Source: Arcanobacterium sp.
Lineage (GTDB): Bacteria > Actinomycetota > Actinomycetes > Actinomycetales > Actinomycetaceae
NCBI GenBank assembly: GCA_022778805.1
Contig: JALFSN010000003.1
Span: 1-64,000 of the forward strand
Length of the DNA stretch: 64,000 bases
Direction: 5' to 3'
Position numbers and translations under genes: made by a program. Each line of letters starts with the position of its first letter. Position 1 is the first letter of the stretch. Under the pieces are notes generated by a model that saw only the letters and a list, made by a program, of their open reading frames with translations, was not told the DNA's origin and made no database searches. Shown here one piece after another: positions 9,021 through 17,158 of this stretch.

Positions 9021-10286
9021 ATGACAGACATACTGAGCAGATTTCGGCAAGCCGTCGATGCTAAGCTACAGCAGATTTGGGACGCTCCCCCGCCATTCCC
9101 TCTGCGAGCTAGCACGGCGTTGGCCAACGATTTTGTGGCCCCCGCCATCGCTTTGTCTACTGGTGGAAAGCGCACTCGCGCACTCTTCGCTCTCGCTGGT
9201 TTTCAAGCGGGGTGCGGAGCTTCGCCTGCCGTGCTCGATACGCTGCCCACCGCTGAGCTTCCCGTTTCTCTTGGCGCCGCTCTGGAGCTCTATCAGCTCT
9301 CTGCGCTCATTCATGACGACGTCATTGATGGAGCCGCCACCCGCCGCGGCATAGCAACTGCCCACGTGGCTTATGCCACCTGGCATGGTGAGCACCATCT
9401 ACTCGGGTCTAAACGAGATTTCGGCGAAAAGATGGCACTTTTGCTCGGCGATTATGTGCTCTCCTTAGCTGCTTACACTCTTGAGCGGAGCTTGGCTGCA
9501 AACACCCATCTCACCCCCGATGGAACCCATCATGTGCGCGCGCTGTTTCACTCGATGTGCGCCGAGGTAGCATTCGGCCAATACACTGATGCTCTGAGCG
9601 AATTCCAACCACTCGAAGACAGCAGTGCGGCGGCAACGAACCAAGCCTTTACCGTGCTCTACCACAAAGCGGCTCGTTACTCCGTCTTAGTGCCCACACT
9701 TCTCGGCGCGGAGTTTGCCATGGCGCTCCGCTCGCATCGCCCCGGCACATCTCCCACATCCACCGATGCCACGCTGGCGAGCCCCGACGGCATACCCACT
9801 CCGCCTCTCAGTGCCGCGCCGACTCCATACCGCACAACACCGCCACCTCTCACCGACACTTTTACCACGTGCCCGCCACAGTCAGATGCGAGCATCGTGG
9901 CTGAGCTAGAGCGTATCTGCCGACCGCTGGGAGAGGCGTTTCAGCTGCGTGACGACGTGCTGGGAATTTTCGGGGATCCGCAGATCACCGGAAAGCCGGC
10001 GGGCGACGATCTCTCCGAGGGCAAGCGCACAGTACTGCTAGCACTGACCCGAGCGGCAGCACAGCCGCGCGAACGAGCCATTATTGACTCTCTGATTGGC
10101 CGCCCTCTCTCAGAAAAAGACCTCGCTACGGCGCGATCTATTATTCAGAATTCGGGAGCATACGAGCAGCACGAGGCCATGATTGCTGAGCGGGAGACGG
10201 CGGTGGCAGCGCGCATGCAGGCAAGCGGGCTAGAACTCTCCGTCCTCGCCCAACTCGCTGGAAATCTTGCACAGCGCACGTATTAG
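9021..10286 (+). CDS. idsA: Polyprenyl (geranylgeranyl-type) diphosphate synthase
   Basis: Trans-isoprenyl diphosphate synthase that condenses isopentenyl diphosphate onto an allylic primer for quinone, carotenoid or lipid-carrier synthesis. The first Asp-rich motif is HDDVID (D99-D103) and the second is LRDDVLGIFGD (D311, D312); the Lys/Arg of GGKRTR near residue 48-53 binds the diphosphate. At 421 residues it is longer than the usual ~350, because about 50 residues (238-290) of Pro/Thr/Ser-rich low-complexity sequence are inserted between helices before the second motif. Position next to the Rv2175c-like gene and pknL matches M. tuberculosis idsA2 (Rv2173). Product chain length cannot be decided here. 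Confidence 0.9.
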   Translation: MTDILSRFRQAVDAKLQQIWDAPPPFPLRASTALANDFVAPAIALSTGGKRTRALFALAGFQAGCGASPAVLDTLPTAELPVSLGAALELYQLSALIHDDVIDGAATRRGIATAHVAYATWHGEHHLLGSKRDFGEKMALLLGDYVLSLAAYTLERSLAANTHLTPDGTHHVRALFHSMCAEVAFGQYTDALSEFQPLEDSSAAATNQAFTVLYHKAARYSVLVPTLLGAEFAMALRSHRPGTSPTSTDATLASPDGIPTPPLSAAPTPYRTTPPPLTDTFTTCPPQSDASIVAELERICRPLGEAFQLRDDVLGIFGDPQITGKPAGDDLSEGKRTVLLALTRAAAQPRERAIIDSLIGRPLSEKDLATARSIIQNSGAYEQHEAMIAERETAVAARMQASGLELSVLAQLAGNLAQRTY

Positions 10287-10324
10287 CGCCGCCTGCATAA
10301 TGCTAGCACTGCCGCCTAGTGGAA

Positions 10325-10393
10325 CTTTCAGCTCTCTTCATCCCCAGCGCTCTTACCCTCTCAACGTCCTGAACCGCTTTGAAGAGCTGAAAG
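10325..10393. repeat. Spaced 11-bp inverted repeat (CTTTCAGCTCT)
   Basis: Perfect arms at 10325-10335 and 10383-10393 are separated by 47 bases, shortly after the idsA stop codon. They could form a long hairpin at the end of the idsA transcript, but no T-run follows. Confidence 0.4.
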
Positions 10394-10468
10394 CGTTTGA
10401 AAAACCTAAGAGTACCGAGGATACAGTGCCGAGCTAAGCCAGCAAGCCAGCAAGGCTAAGGCATTAAA

Positions 10469-10504
10469 GTTAAACCGACGCGAATCAAGGTTAAACCGAC
10501 GCGA
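10469..10504. repeat. 15-bp tandem duplication (GTTAAACCGACGCGA)
   Basis: Perfect copies at 10469-10483 and 10490-10504, period 21. Shorter duplications (AGCAAGCC just upstream, CATCAGAA just downstream) flank it in the 264-bp gap between convergent genes. Confidence 0.8.
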
Positions 10505-10550
10505 TGCGACCACAACGGTGCGACCGGCACCATCAGAATGCAAGACGCCA

Positions 10551-10982
10551 TCAGAACGCTAAGAATTGAATAGCGCGGCGCACAGCGTGGGTCTTCTCCC
10601 CACGCAAGCCTGCTAGCGGCGTCATGCCGAGATCGTCGTTGTACTCCATGAGCCACCGCAGGGATTCCTCGGAATTATATCCAGCGTCTGCGAGCTGAAT
10701 GAGAGTGCCACGCAGCGACGGAAGCGGCACAACTTCACCATCTTTGAGTACAAACTGCGCGCCGTTGATAGCCAGAGCGTTATTCTCTCCACGGCGGATC
10801 GCCACCAACCGATGATCGTTGATCATGGCTCGCACGTCACGGCCGCGCACGCCAAGCAGCTCGGCTACATCTGGCAGCCACAGCCACTCGTCAAAAGCCG
10901 GCACTGCGGGGACAGCCGGAGAAGACACCTGGGATGACGCCGAATCTTGGGAGGACGCCCAAAGAGAATCTGATTGCTTCAT
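10551..10982 (-). CDS. Rv2175c-like DNA-binding protein, likely PknL substrate
   Basis: Homologue of the mycobacterial helix-turn-helix protein Rv2175c, which is phosphorylated by PknL so that DNA binding is lost. The N-terminal winged-helix part is visible (LPDVAELLGVRGRDVRAMI and HRLVAIRRGENNAL) and the C-terminal part carries the family pattern SLRGTLIQLADAGYNSEESL. Length about 143 residues, as in the family. The gene is divergent from pknL with only 96 bp between the two starts, so both probably share a control region. ATG 10982 is chosen by homology; GTG 10991 is also possible and neither has a strong ribosome site. The N-terminal Ser/Asp-rich tail could carry phospho-acceptors. Confidence 0.82.
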   Translation of the reverse strand: MKQSDSLWASSQDSASSQVSSPAVPAVPAFDEWLWLPDVAELLGVRGRDVRAMINDHRLVAIRRGENNALAINGAQFVLKDGEVVPLPSLRGTLIQLADAGYNSEESLRWLMEYNDDLGMTPLAGLRGEKTHAVRRAIQFLAF

Positions 10983-11066
10983 TTCGCTCACGGCCACAGG
11001 ATACACCACGCTGCGGCGTTTATAGCACACGGCTGCACAAAGAATAGGGCAGGCCAGTTGCACTGT

Positions 11067-11072
11067 TACACT
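11067..11072 (+). promoter_or_regulatory. Putative -10 element of pknL (TACACT)
   Basis: TACACT is followed by six bases and then the GTG start codon of pknL, with no usable Shine-Dalgarno spacing, so the mRNA may start at the GTG itself. Confidence 0.5.
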
Positions 11073-11078
11073 AGGGGT

Positions 11079-13451
11079 GTGAAAGTCACTGATTCGCTTC
11101 TCGGCACGCTCGTAGATGGGCGATACCGGATTGACGCTCTGCTAGCACGCGGTGGCATGGCGAGCGTCTATCGCGGCACGGACACGCGCCTGCAGCGCAA
11201 CGTAGCAGTGAAATTCATTCACCCTTATCTCGCCGAACAGCCTGATTTTACTCAGCGTTTTATCCGTGAGGCTCGCGCCGCGGCCGCGCTCTCCAATACG
11301 CATATCGTGAACGTGCACGATCAGGGAGTGTTATCTACCGAGCAAGGCGAGCGCGCGTATATCGTGATGGAGCTCGTGGAGGGGCCAGATCTGCGCTCTG
11401 AGCTCAACGCCCACGGCTCTTTTAGCCTGGCACACTCCCTCGATATCACTCGGCAAGTACTCATTGCGCTCACGGCCGCGCACCGAAAAGGGATTGTGCA
11501 CAGAGACGTGAAGCCCGAAAATATTCTTCTCACCGAACCGCTCCCCGTCGATCACCCGCTGAGTACGCCGACGTTCGTGGCGAAAGTGGCCGACTTTGGG
11601 CTGGCGCGCGCAGTGAGTGACGCTACAAGTTCACATTCTGGCCAGCTTCTTGGCACAGTGGCTTACGTGGCTCCAGAGATCGTGACGCGCGGGCGTTCAG
11701 GGGCAGCTGCCGATATCTACGCTGTGGGAATTATGCTCTATGAGCTCATTGCCGGCCGCCAACCTTTCACCGGAGAATCCCCCGTGGCCGTGGCCTATGC
11801 GCATGTGAATGAACCCATGCCACGCTTACACACTCTAGCTGAGTGGATGCCTGCCCAAATCGATTCGCTCATTGCCGCATTGACGGCGAAAAACCCAGAT
11901 GACCGGCCTGCTGATGGTGGCGCCGCGCTGGCATTAGTCGAACAGGTGACGGCGGCACTTCCCCCGAGCCTGCTGCTCCGCCGAATCCCCGTCTTTCCAT
12001 CGCGCCCGCGCACAGCCCACACAAAAATCGACACTGTACACACCCATGCAGCTAGCGAAGCTCGCTCCATACCACAGACGGCCTCGTTACCCGTGACGCC
12101 GGCACCAGCTGACGGAACAGAATCAGGAACACCGGCAGATACCGCAGCGCCGCCATCCCCAGAACTGGTAACTCCAGCTTCATCCGTTCCATCTGGGACG
12201 GCGCCATCAGCAGAGTTAGCTGATGAGGCAGTGACACCCGCACTGAAATCGCCAGAATCGCCGGAATCTCCAGACTCGCCAACGGCAGAAGCTGCCAGAT
12301 CCACAAGCCAAACCGCACCAGCGGCGGCGGCAGATCCGGAGCCGCCGCGGTATACCGTGCGGCCAGAACCACAGTTGGTGCAGAGAGCGGCGAACGCAGT
12401 ATCAGCGCCAACCGCAGTACCATCACCGGCCGTGGCCGATCTCTCCCCCAGCGATCTGCCGCGATTTACTACTGCTGAGCTTCCCTCGCCAGAGCAATCT
12501 CAGGGAGCAGATGGTGGCACACACACTGGCCGCGCTGGCCGCGCCAAGAAGAACAGACGTTCGCGGCGCCGCTCTAAAAAACCACTGGTCATTACCCTGC
12601 TGCTCCTGGCATTGCTCGCTACTGGCAGCGCCACAGGCTATTGGTGGTTCACAGCAGGCCCTGGCCTGCGCGTGCAGATTCCCGCTGTGGCTGGCCGCAG
12701 TTTTGCCGATGCTTCCGCCGCTCTCAACGCAAAAGGATTCACGCTTCGGGAGGTGCACGAATTTTCCGATACGGTGAAAAAAGATCTCGTGATTGGCACA
12801 AATCCAGAGGGTGGCACCAGCATTCATCCCTCTCAGCCAGTGAGCGTGATCGTCTCTGATGGAGTGGAGTATCTGAACGTGCCCAGCGTGGCAGGCATGG
12901 CTCAGGCCGACGCACAGAGCACGCTCACCAAAGCGCGCTTTGTACCGGTGGTAAAAGAGGCGTGGTCGCAGACGGTGCCAAAAGGAACGGTGATTTCGCA
13001 AGATCCTGCTGCGAGCGCATCTGTACCACATGATTCCAACGTCACCGTCGTAATCTCAAAGGGCAAAGAACCGATCAAAGTCCCTGAGGCTGGAGAGCGG
13101 AACGCTGCCGACTTTGAGCAGCTGCTGAAAGATACCGGATTTGAGGTGAGTCGCAGCGAAGAATTTTCCGATACGGTGCCTGAGGGCGGCCTCATCTCTA
13201 TCGATCCTGCCTCGGGCACGCAGCTCTTTCGCGGAGATACCGTGGCCATTGTGGTCTCAAAAGGGCCGCAGATGGTAACGATGCCTAATCTCTTCGGCAG
13301 TTCGGTCAGTAGCGCCCAAGAAAAGCTCGCAGCATTAGGGCTGAAAGCAGAAGTGAAGAAAGATGCCGGCAATGGCTTTGTTTACGCGCAAAGCCCGGTA
13401 GCGGGCACCAAAGTGAAAGTCGGGAGCACCGTAACGATCCGCTCGCTCTGA
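11079..13451 (+). CDS. pknL: Serine/threonine protein kinase PknL with four PASTA domains
   Basis: Membrane-bound eukaryotic-type kinase. The kinase domain spans about residues 15-280: glycine loop LLARGGMASV, catalytic Lys45 (VAVKF), HRDVKPEN with Asp143, DFG at 172-174 and the APE at VAPEI. A Pro/Ala/Ser-rich juxtamembrane linker (about 310-490) precedes a single transmembrane helix near 501-525, then four extracellular PASTA repeats that in other kinases bind peptidoglycan fragments. Mycobacterial PknL lacks PASTA repeats whereas corynebacterial PknL has them, so this follows the latter. The start is GTG 11079; the longer frame upstream overlaps the divergent regulator. Likely substrate: the neighbouring Rv2175c-like protein. 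Confidence 0.93.
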   Translation: MKVTDSLLGTLVDGRYRIDALLARGGMASVYRGTDTRLQRNVAVKFIHPYLAEQPDFTQRFIREARAAAALSNTHIVNVHDQGVLSTEQGERAYIVMELVEGPDLRSELNAHGSFSLAHSLDITRQVLIALTAAHRKGIVHRDVKPENILLTEPLPVDHPLSTPTFVAKVADFGLARAVSDATSSHSGQLLGTVAYVAPEIVTRGRSGAAADIYAVGIMLYELIAGRQPFTGESPVAVAYAHVNEPMPRLHTLAEWMPAQIDSLIAALTAKNPDDRPADGGAALALVEQVTAALPPSLLLRRIPVFPSRPRTAHTKIDTVHTHAASEARSIPQTASLPVTPAPADGTESGTPADTAAPPSPELVTPASSVPSGTAPSAELADEAVTPALKSPESPESPDSPTAEAARSTSQTAPAAAADPEPPRYTVRPEPQLVQRAANAVSAPTAVPSPAVADLSPSDLPRFTTAELPSPEQSQGADGGTHTGRAGRAKKNRRSRRRSKKPLVITLLLLALLATGSATGYWWFTAGPGLRVQIPAVAGRSFADASAALNAKGFTLREVHEFSDTVKKDLVIGTNPEGGTSIHPSQPVSVIVSDGVEYLNVPSVAGMAQADAQSTLTKARFVPVVKEAWSQTVPKGTVISQDPAASASVPHDSNVTVVISKGKEPIKVPEAGERNAADFEQLLKDTGFEVSRSEEFSDTVPEGGLISIDPASGTQLFRGDTVAIVVSKGPQMVTMPNLFGSSVSSAQEKLAALGLKAEVKKDAGNGFVYAQSPVAGTKVKVGSTVTIRSL

Positions 13452-13495
13452 GCTGCATCTCACTCGCTCACGCTCTCCAATTGCAGCCGCGCCCC

Positions 13496-13530
13496 GCACT
13501 AGCTCAAGTTCCAGCACTAGCTCAAGTTCC
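13496..13530. repeat. 17-bp tandem duplication (GCACTAGCTCAAGTTCC)
   Basis: Perfect copies at 13496-13512 and 13514-13530, period 18, in the gap between the convergent pknL and DAHP synthase genes. Confidence 0.85.
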
Positions 13531-13646
13531 GGCACTTCCACCCGCACTCGTATTCGCCGTCACCGCCGTCACAGCTCACATCGTAGTTAGAGGACAAACA
13601 CAGCTGCCTCTGGCGGAGCATCATGCTAGAGTGCCATATTTTCATC

Positions 13647-13677
13647 GTGTTAGAGCGTCGCAGTGTTAGAGCGTCGC
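13647..13677. repeat. 15-bp tandem duplication covering the aroG stop codon
   Basis: GTGTTAGAGCGTCGC occurs at 13647-13661 and 13663-13677, period 16. The second copy contains the TAA stop (13666-13668) and last codons of the DAHP synthase gene, so the duplicated unit lies just beyond the functional stop. Confidence 0.85.
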
Positions 13678-15141
13678 GTCCTTGAGCATTTCCGCCACCA
13701 GAAAAGCCATCTCCAGCGACTGCTGGTGATTGAGCCGAGGGTCCACCAAGCTCTCATAGCGCTGTGAAAGAGTAGCCTCGTCGATTTCCTCAGCTCCCCC
13801 CAATACCTCCGTCACGTCGTCACCAGTGAGCTCAATGTGCAAACCGCCAGGATGGACACCCTCGGCTTGGCACGCCCCAAAAAATCCTTGAATTTCAGCA
13901 AGAATATCGTTCATCCGGCGCGTCTTGTACCCGTTGGCAGCCGTGATGGTGTTGCCGTGCATAGGATCACTCATCCACGTGACTGGACGCCCATCCACTG
14001 CGACAGCGTGCAGCAGCTTCGGCAACTTCTCCCGCACATTGGCCGCACCCATACGTACAATCAGCGAAAGTCGCCCTGGCTCACCATTAGGGTTGAGCTG
14101 ATCCATCAGGCGCAGCACGTCATCAGGCTCAGTCGTCGGCCCGAGCTTCACCCCAATAGGATTTTGCACGTGTGCGAGCATCTGCACGTGAGCACCATTC
14201 GGATCGCGGGTACGCTCGCCAATCCACACAAAGTGGGCGCCAGTGTTGTAAGGCAAATTCGTGCGCGAATCAATACGCGTCATCGCGTATTCGTAGTCGA
14301 GCAGCAGCGCCTCATGCGAGGAATAAAAATCTGCCTTTTCGAGCGATGCTTCCTGCACACCTGCCGCTTTGAGAAAACGCATGGCTTTATCAATCTCACC
14401 AGCGAGCTGGTTGTAGCGTTTGTACGCAGGATTAGATGAAAAACCCAAGTTCCACTCGTGCACTTTCGATAGATCAGCAAAGCCACCCATCGTAAAGGCT
14501 CGAATGAGGTTGAGCGTCGCTGCTGAGTGCTGATAGGCCTCCACGAGTCGTCGCGGATCCGGAGTACGTGCCGACGGCGTAAAATCGTGATGATTGACGG
14601 CGTCACCCATGTAGCTTGGAAGTTCCACCCCGTAGCGCGTCTCCGTCGCTTTAGATCGGGGTTTGGCAAACTGTCCAGCCATTCGCCCGATACGAATCAC
14701 TGGCACTGATGCCCCGTAGGAGAGCACCACCGACATCTGTAAAATGGTGCGGATTTTGGCTCGGATGCGCTCTGCTGTGGAATCAGCAAACGATTCGGCG
14801 CAGTCTCCCCCTTGCAAAACGAATGCTTTGCCCTCACCTGCTGCAGCTAGCTTGGATTTTAAGCTGTCCGCCTCACCGGCAAAGACTAGCGGCGGCAGCG
14901 TGCGCAGATAGTTCACGGCAGCTGTGAGCGCAGCAGAATCTGGATAAGCGGGCTGATGCTGTGCTGGGTAGTCCCGCCACGCCCCTAGTGCCGCATCCAG
15001 TGCTGCCGTCTGTGTACTGTGCTCGTGGAACGCCGCTGCGCCCGTTGAAGAGGCGGTAGGTGATGGCGTCTGAGCAGCTGGGCGAGCCGTGCCCGAGGCC
15101 GTCTGTGCAGCTGTCCGTGCAAGATTTCCGTCGTTTTCCAT
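13666..15141 (-). CDS. aroG: Class II 3-deoxy-7-phosphoheptulonate (DAHP) synthase
   Basis: First enzyme of the shikimate pathway, joining phosphoenolpyruvate and erythrose 4-phosphate. It belongs to the plant-like class II family: the metal-binding Cys region FVLQGGDCAESF (about residues 106-117), the RIGRMAGQFAKPRS phosphate-binding segment, KLGPTTEPDD, WMSDPMHGNT and the GGLHIELTGDDVTE end are all present. The length of 491 residues exceeds the M. tuberculosis enzyme (462) because of an Ala/Thr-rich N-terminal extension of about 45 residues. No ribosome binding site precedes the ATG; a TAGACT six bases upstream suggests leaderless initiation. Position beside pknL repeats the mycobacterial order (Rv2176-Rv2178c). 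Confidence 0.94.
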   Translation of the reverse strand: MENDGNLARTAAQTASGTARPAAQTPSPTASSTGAAAFHEHSTQTAALDAALGAWRDYPAQHQPAYPDSAALTAAVNYLRTLPPLVFAGEADSLKSKLAAAGEGKAFVLQGGDCAESFADSTAERIRAKIRTILQMSVVLSYGASVPVIRIGRMAGQFAKPRSKATETRYGVELPSYMGDAVNHHDFTPSARTPDPRRLVEAYQHSAATLNLIRAFTMGGFADLSKVHEWNLGFSSNPAYKRYNQLAGEIDKAMRFLKAAGVQEASLEKADFYSSHEALLLDYEYAMTRIDSRTNLPYNTGAHFVWIGERTRDPNGAHVQMLAHVQNPIGVKLGPTTEPDDVLRLMDQLNPNGEPGRLSLIVRMGAANVREKLPKLLHAVAVDGRPVTWMSDPMHGNTITAANGYKTRRMNDILAEIQGFFGACQAEGVHPGGLHIELTGDDVTEVLGGAEEIDEATLSQRYESLVDPRLNHQQSLEMAFLVAEMLKDATL

Positions 15142-15147
15142 AGCGGA

Positions 15148-15153
15148 AGTCTA
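15148..15153 (-). promoter_or_regulatory. Putative -10 element of aroG (TAGACT)
   Basis: On the minus strand TAGACT is followed by exactly six bases (TCCGCT) and the ATG. It lies immediately after the terminator of the upstream phosphofructokinase gene. Confidence 0.45.
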
Positions 15154-15154
15154 A

Positions 15155-15212
15155 AGCAAAATGCCTCTGCCGTGCTGCTTGCACCATAGCGCGAACAGCA
15201 CGGCAGAGGCAT
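15155..15212 (-). terminator. Rho-independent terminator of the phosphofructokinase gene
   Basis: A perfect 17-bp stem (ATGCCTCTGCCGTGCTG at 15161-15177 against 15196-15212) with an 18-base loop is followed on the minus strand by TTTTGCTTT. It lies 38 bp past the phosphofructokinase stop codon and separates that gene from aroG. Confidence 0.85.
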
Positions 15213-15250
15213 AGTCTCAGCTTGTCAGCTCCCAGATGAGCTTACTTGGC

Positions 15251-16462
15251 TTACTTGCGCTCCCACGGCTCGCCAATTTCGGCGAGCATAGTGCCAAACC
15301 ACTCTTGATCGACGTTGAACGGTTTGCCGCCAGCAATGCGCTTAAAATCAATGGCCTTGAGGGTGTCACCATCTTCCTCATCTTGGCCAATCACGCCAGA
15401 CTCACCGCGCAGTGCACACTCCACAGCCAGATCAGCCATCTCAGCTATCAGAGCTAGATCGCGCTCATTGGAAGGAGCCGAGCGGGAGAAATAACCACTC
15501 TTTTGCACCATCACTTTTTCGGCACCGATCACTTTGGCAAACTTCTGGGCAAACCACTGGCCAGGATTAATGGTATCGAGCTTGACATGTCCGAATGCGT
15601 CGCGCTCTGGCTCAATGCCATCTTCGAGCAGCTCTTCAATGATCTCCTCCACACCTGCACCCTCGGAGAGGAAGATATTGACGTTGCCAATTTCGTCCAT
15701 GACCTTGCGCAGACGGGAACCTTCGACATCCAGATCATACGTAATTTCTGGAACGTAGACGGCGTGTACATCCCACCGCTCCTGGCTGAGGCCAGCACTC
15801 GGAAGCCACTCTTGCTGCTTCACCCACTCGTGGTAATCATAGGCAGCCTGAGCAGCAAGGTAGCCGCAGTTACGCCCCATCAGTTCGTGAATAATCAGCA
15901 TTCGCGGATTCGAGCGATGCTCCCCAATCACGTTTTGAGCGAAGCGCGACGCCTGCTCTGCTGCCGTCCAGGCACCGAGACTCTGTTTGATGGGTACGAT
16001 GTCATTGTCAATCGTCTTGGGCAGTCCCACCACGGTGAGATCGTAATCGTTATCTTTCAAATAGGCGGCTAAATCGGCAGCAGTCGTATTGGTGTCGTCA
16101 CCACCGATGGTGTGCAACACGTCTACCCCGTCGAGTTTCAGATTGTTAGCAGCCACCTCAAGCGCATTCTGGCCTTTTTTAATGAGGCCACGATCGACGA
16201 GATCCTCAGAGTTCGTGAGCTTGACGCGCGAATTGCCAATAGGAGAACCGCCGTATTTCTTTAGGAGCGCCGCATTCGCACGAGCTGCTTCATCAAAGAC
16301 GACGTAATTGCGCGTGAGCAAACCGTGATAGCCGTACTGATATCCAATAATTTCAATGCTCGGATCGAGCTTCGTGTATCGCTCAATCAAATCACCGACG
16401 GCCGTTGAGAGACATGGGGCAAACCCTCCTGCTGTGAGCAGAGCAACTCGGCGTACAGACAT
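15251..16462 (-). CDS. pfp: Pyrophosphate-dependent 6-phosphofructokinase
   Basis: Phosphorylates fructose 6-phosphate in glycolysis; sequence predicts PPi rather than ATP as donor and therefore a reversible reaction. The donor-site signature is GGDDTN (residues 120-125), with Asp where ATP enzymes have Gly (GGDGS), and the substrate motif is PKTIDND (148-154), with Lys where ATP enzymes have Gly. Both changes are the accepted marks of PPi-PFK. The protein has about 403 residues. The start ATG 16462 is supported by AAGGAAAGGA upstream; a longer GTG-started frame adds 20 unrelated residues. The gene is followed by a strong terminator. Confidence 0.9.
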   Translation of the reverse strand: MSVRRVALLTAGGFAPCLSTAVGDLIERYTKLDPSIEIIGYQYGYHGLLTRNYVVFDEAARANAALLKKYGGSPIGNSRVKLTNSEDLVDRGLIKKGQNALEVAANNLKLDGVDVLHTIGGDDTNTTAADLAAYLKDNDYDLTVVGLPKTIDNDIVPIKQSLGAWTAAEQASRFAQNVIGEHRSNPRMLIIHELMGRNCGYLAAQAAYDYHEWVKQQEWLPSAGLSQERWDVHAVYVPEITYDLDVEGSRLRKVMDEIGNVNIFLSEGAGVEEIIEELLEDGIEPERDAFGHVKLDTINPGQWFAQKFAKVIGAEKVMVQKSGYFSRSAPSNERDLALIAEMADLAVECALRGESGVIGQDEEDGDTLKAIDFKRIAGGKPFNVDQEWFGTMLAEIGEPWERK

Positions 16463-16682
16463 CCGAATCCTTTCCTTTTCATCATTCATGAGACGGCATC
16501 GCACACATAGCAACGCACACACGGCACCTTTAGGATTTCACACCTAAACGACGACGCATACAGCATCCGCGGCGCACCTACGTCATATATACCACGTGTG
16601 CATCCGAGACCGCTGGAGCTGTGAGACCGCTATTTCTGCGGCCACACGGCTGCTACCTCCACTTTAGCGTGCTTCTTCAGGG

Positions 16683-16688
16683 TACAGT
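16683..16688 (+). promoter_or_regulatory. Putative -10 element (TACAGT) of the 16695 gene
   Basis: TACAGT is followed by six bases and ATG 16695, the arrangement seen before several other genes here. Confidence 0.45.
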
Positions 16689-16694
16689 GAAGCC

Positions 16695-17105
16695 ATGAGC
16701 ATTCACCCTCGCAGAAAATCCGAAAAAAGCGGCGACGACGAGCCTGACTACGAGAGAGAATGGGACGAAATTACTAAACACCTCGCAGAGCTTGACCGTG
16801 CGTTACCGCCGCGTGGATCTGGCCCACGCGATTGGGAAGCTGCCGAATCTCCCGATGAACCTTTCGACCCGCGCCAGTTGCCATCTCCGCCGCGCGCGCA
16901 GACCCATTCAGCTTTTGCACGCGCGGTACTCGCCCTCGCTCTCATACTGATGACGGTGACGCTGCTCGCCTTGTTTGGACTCGTGCCGCTATCGGGATGG
17001 CTCCTGGGAGTCTGTGCACTCGCTGCATGTGTATCGGCAGCTGGGGCCATTTTTCTTTATCTGCCACAGCGCCGAGATGCCGATGACGACGGCATTATGC
17101 TCTGA
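16695..17105 (+). CDS. Small membrane protein of unknown function
   Basis: A 136-residue protein not assigned to a family. The first ~75 residues are hydrophilic and charged (SEKSGDDEPDYEREWDEIT), Pro/Arg-rich towards residue 70, then come two hydrophobic segments (about 76-97 and 100-122, for example AVLALALILMTVTLLALFG) and a short acidic tail. This suggests a cytoplasmic N-terminal half anchored by a helical hairpin. It stands between divergent phosphofructokinase and a convergent receiver-like gene. The start is supported only by the promoter-like TACAGT and coding potential. Confidence 0.6.
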   Translation: MSIHPRRKSEKSGDDEPDYEREWDEITKHLAELDRALPPRGSGPRDWEAAESPDEPFDPRQLPSPPRAQTHSAFARAVLALALILMTVTLLALFGLVPLSGWLLGVCALAACVSAAGAIFLYLPQRRDADDDGIML

Positions 17106-17158
17106 GATATCACGCACTATCTCTCGTTGAGCTTTTTGTGCTTTCCTCCGCTGACGGT

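Noticed and set aside
12423..13031. 202-codon frame opposite pknL
   Set aside because: Antisense to the linker and PASTA region; no recognisable domain and no ribosome site.
17104..17123. GAGATA/TATCTC hairpin with a nearby T-run after the 16695 gene
   Set aside because: Only a 6-bp AT-rich stem, overlapping the stop codon, with the T-run ten bases away; too weak to call a terminator.
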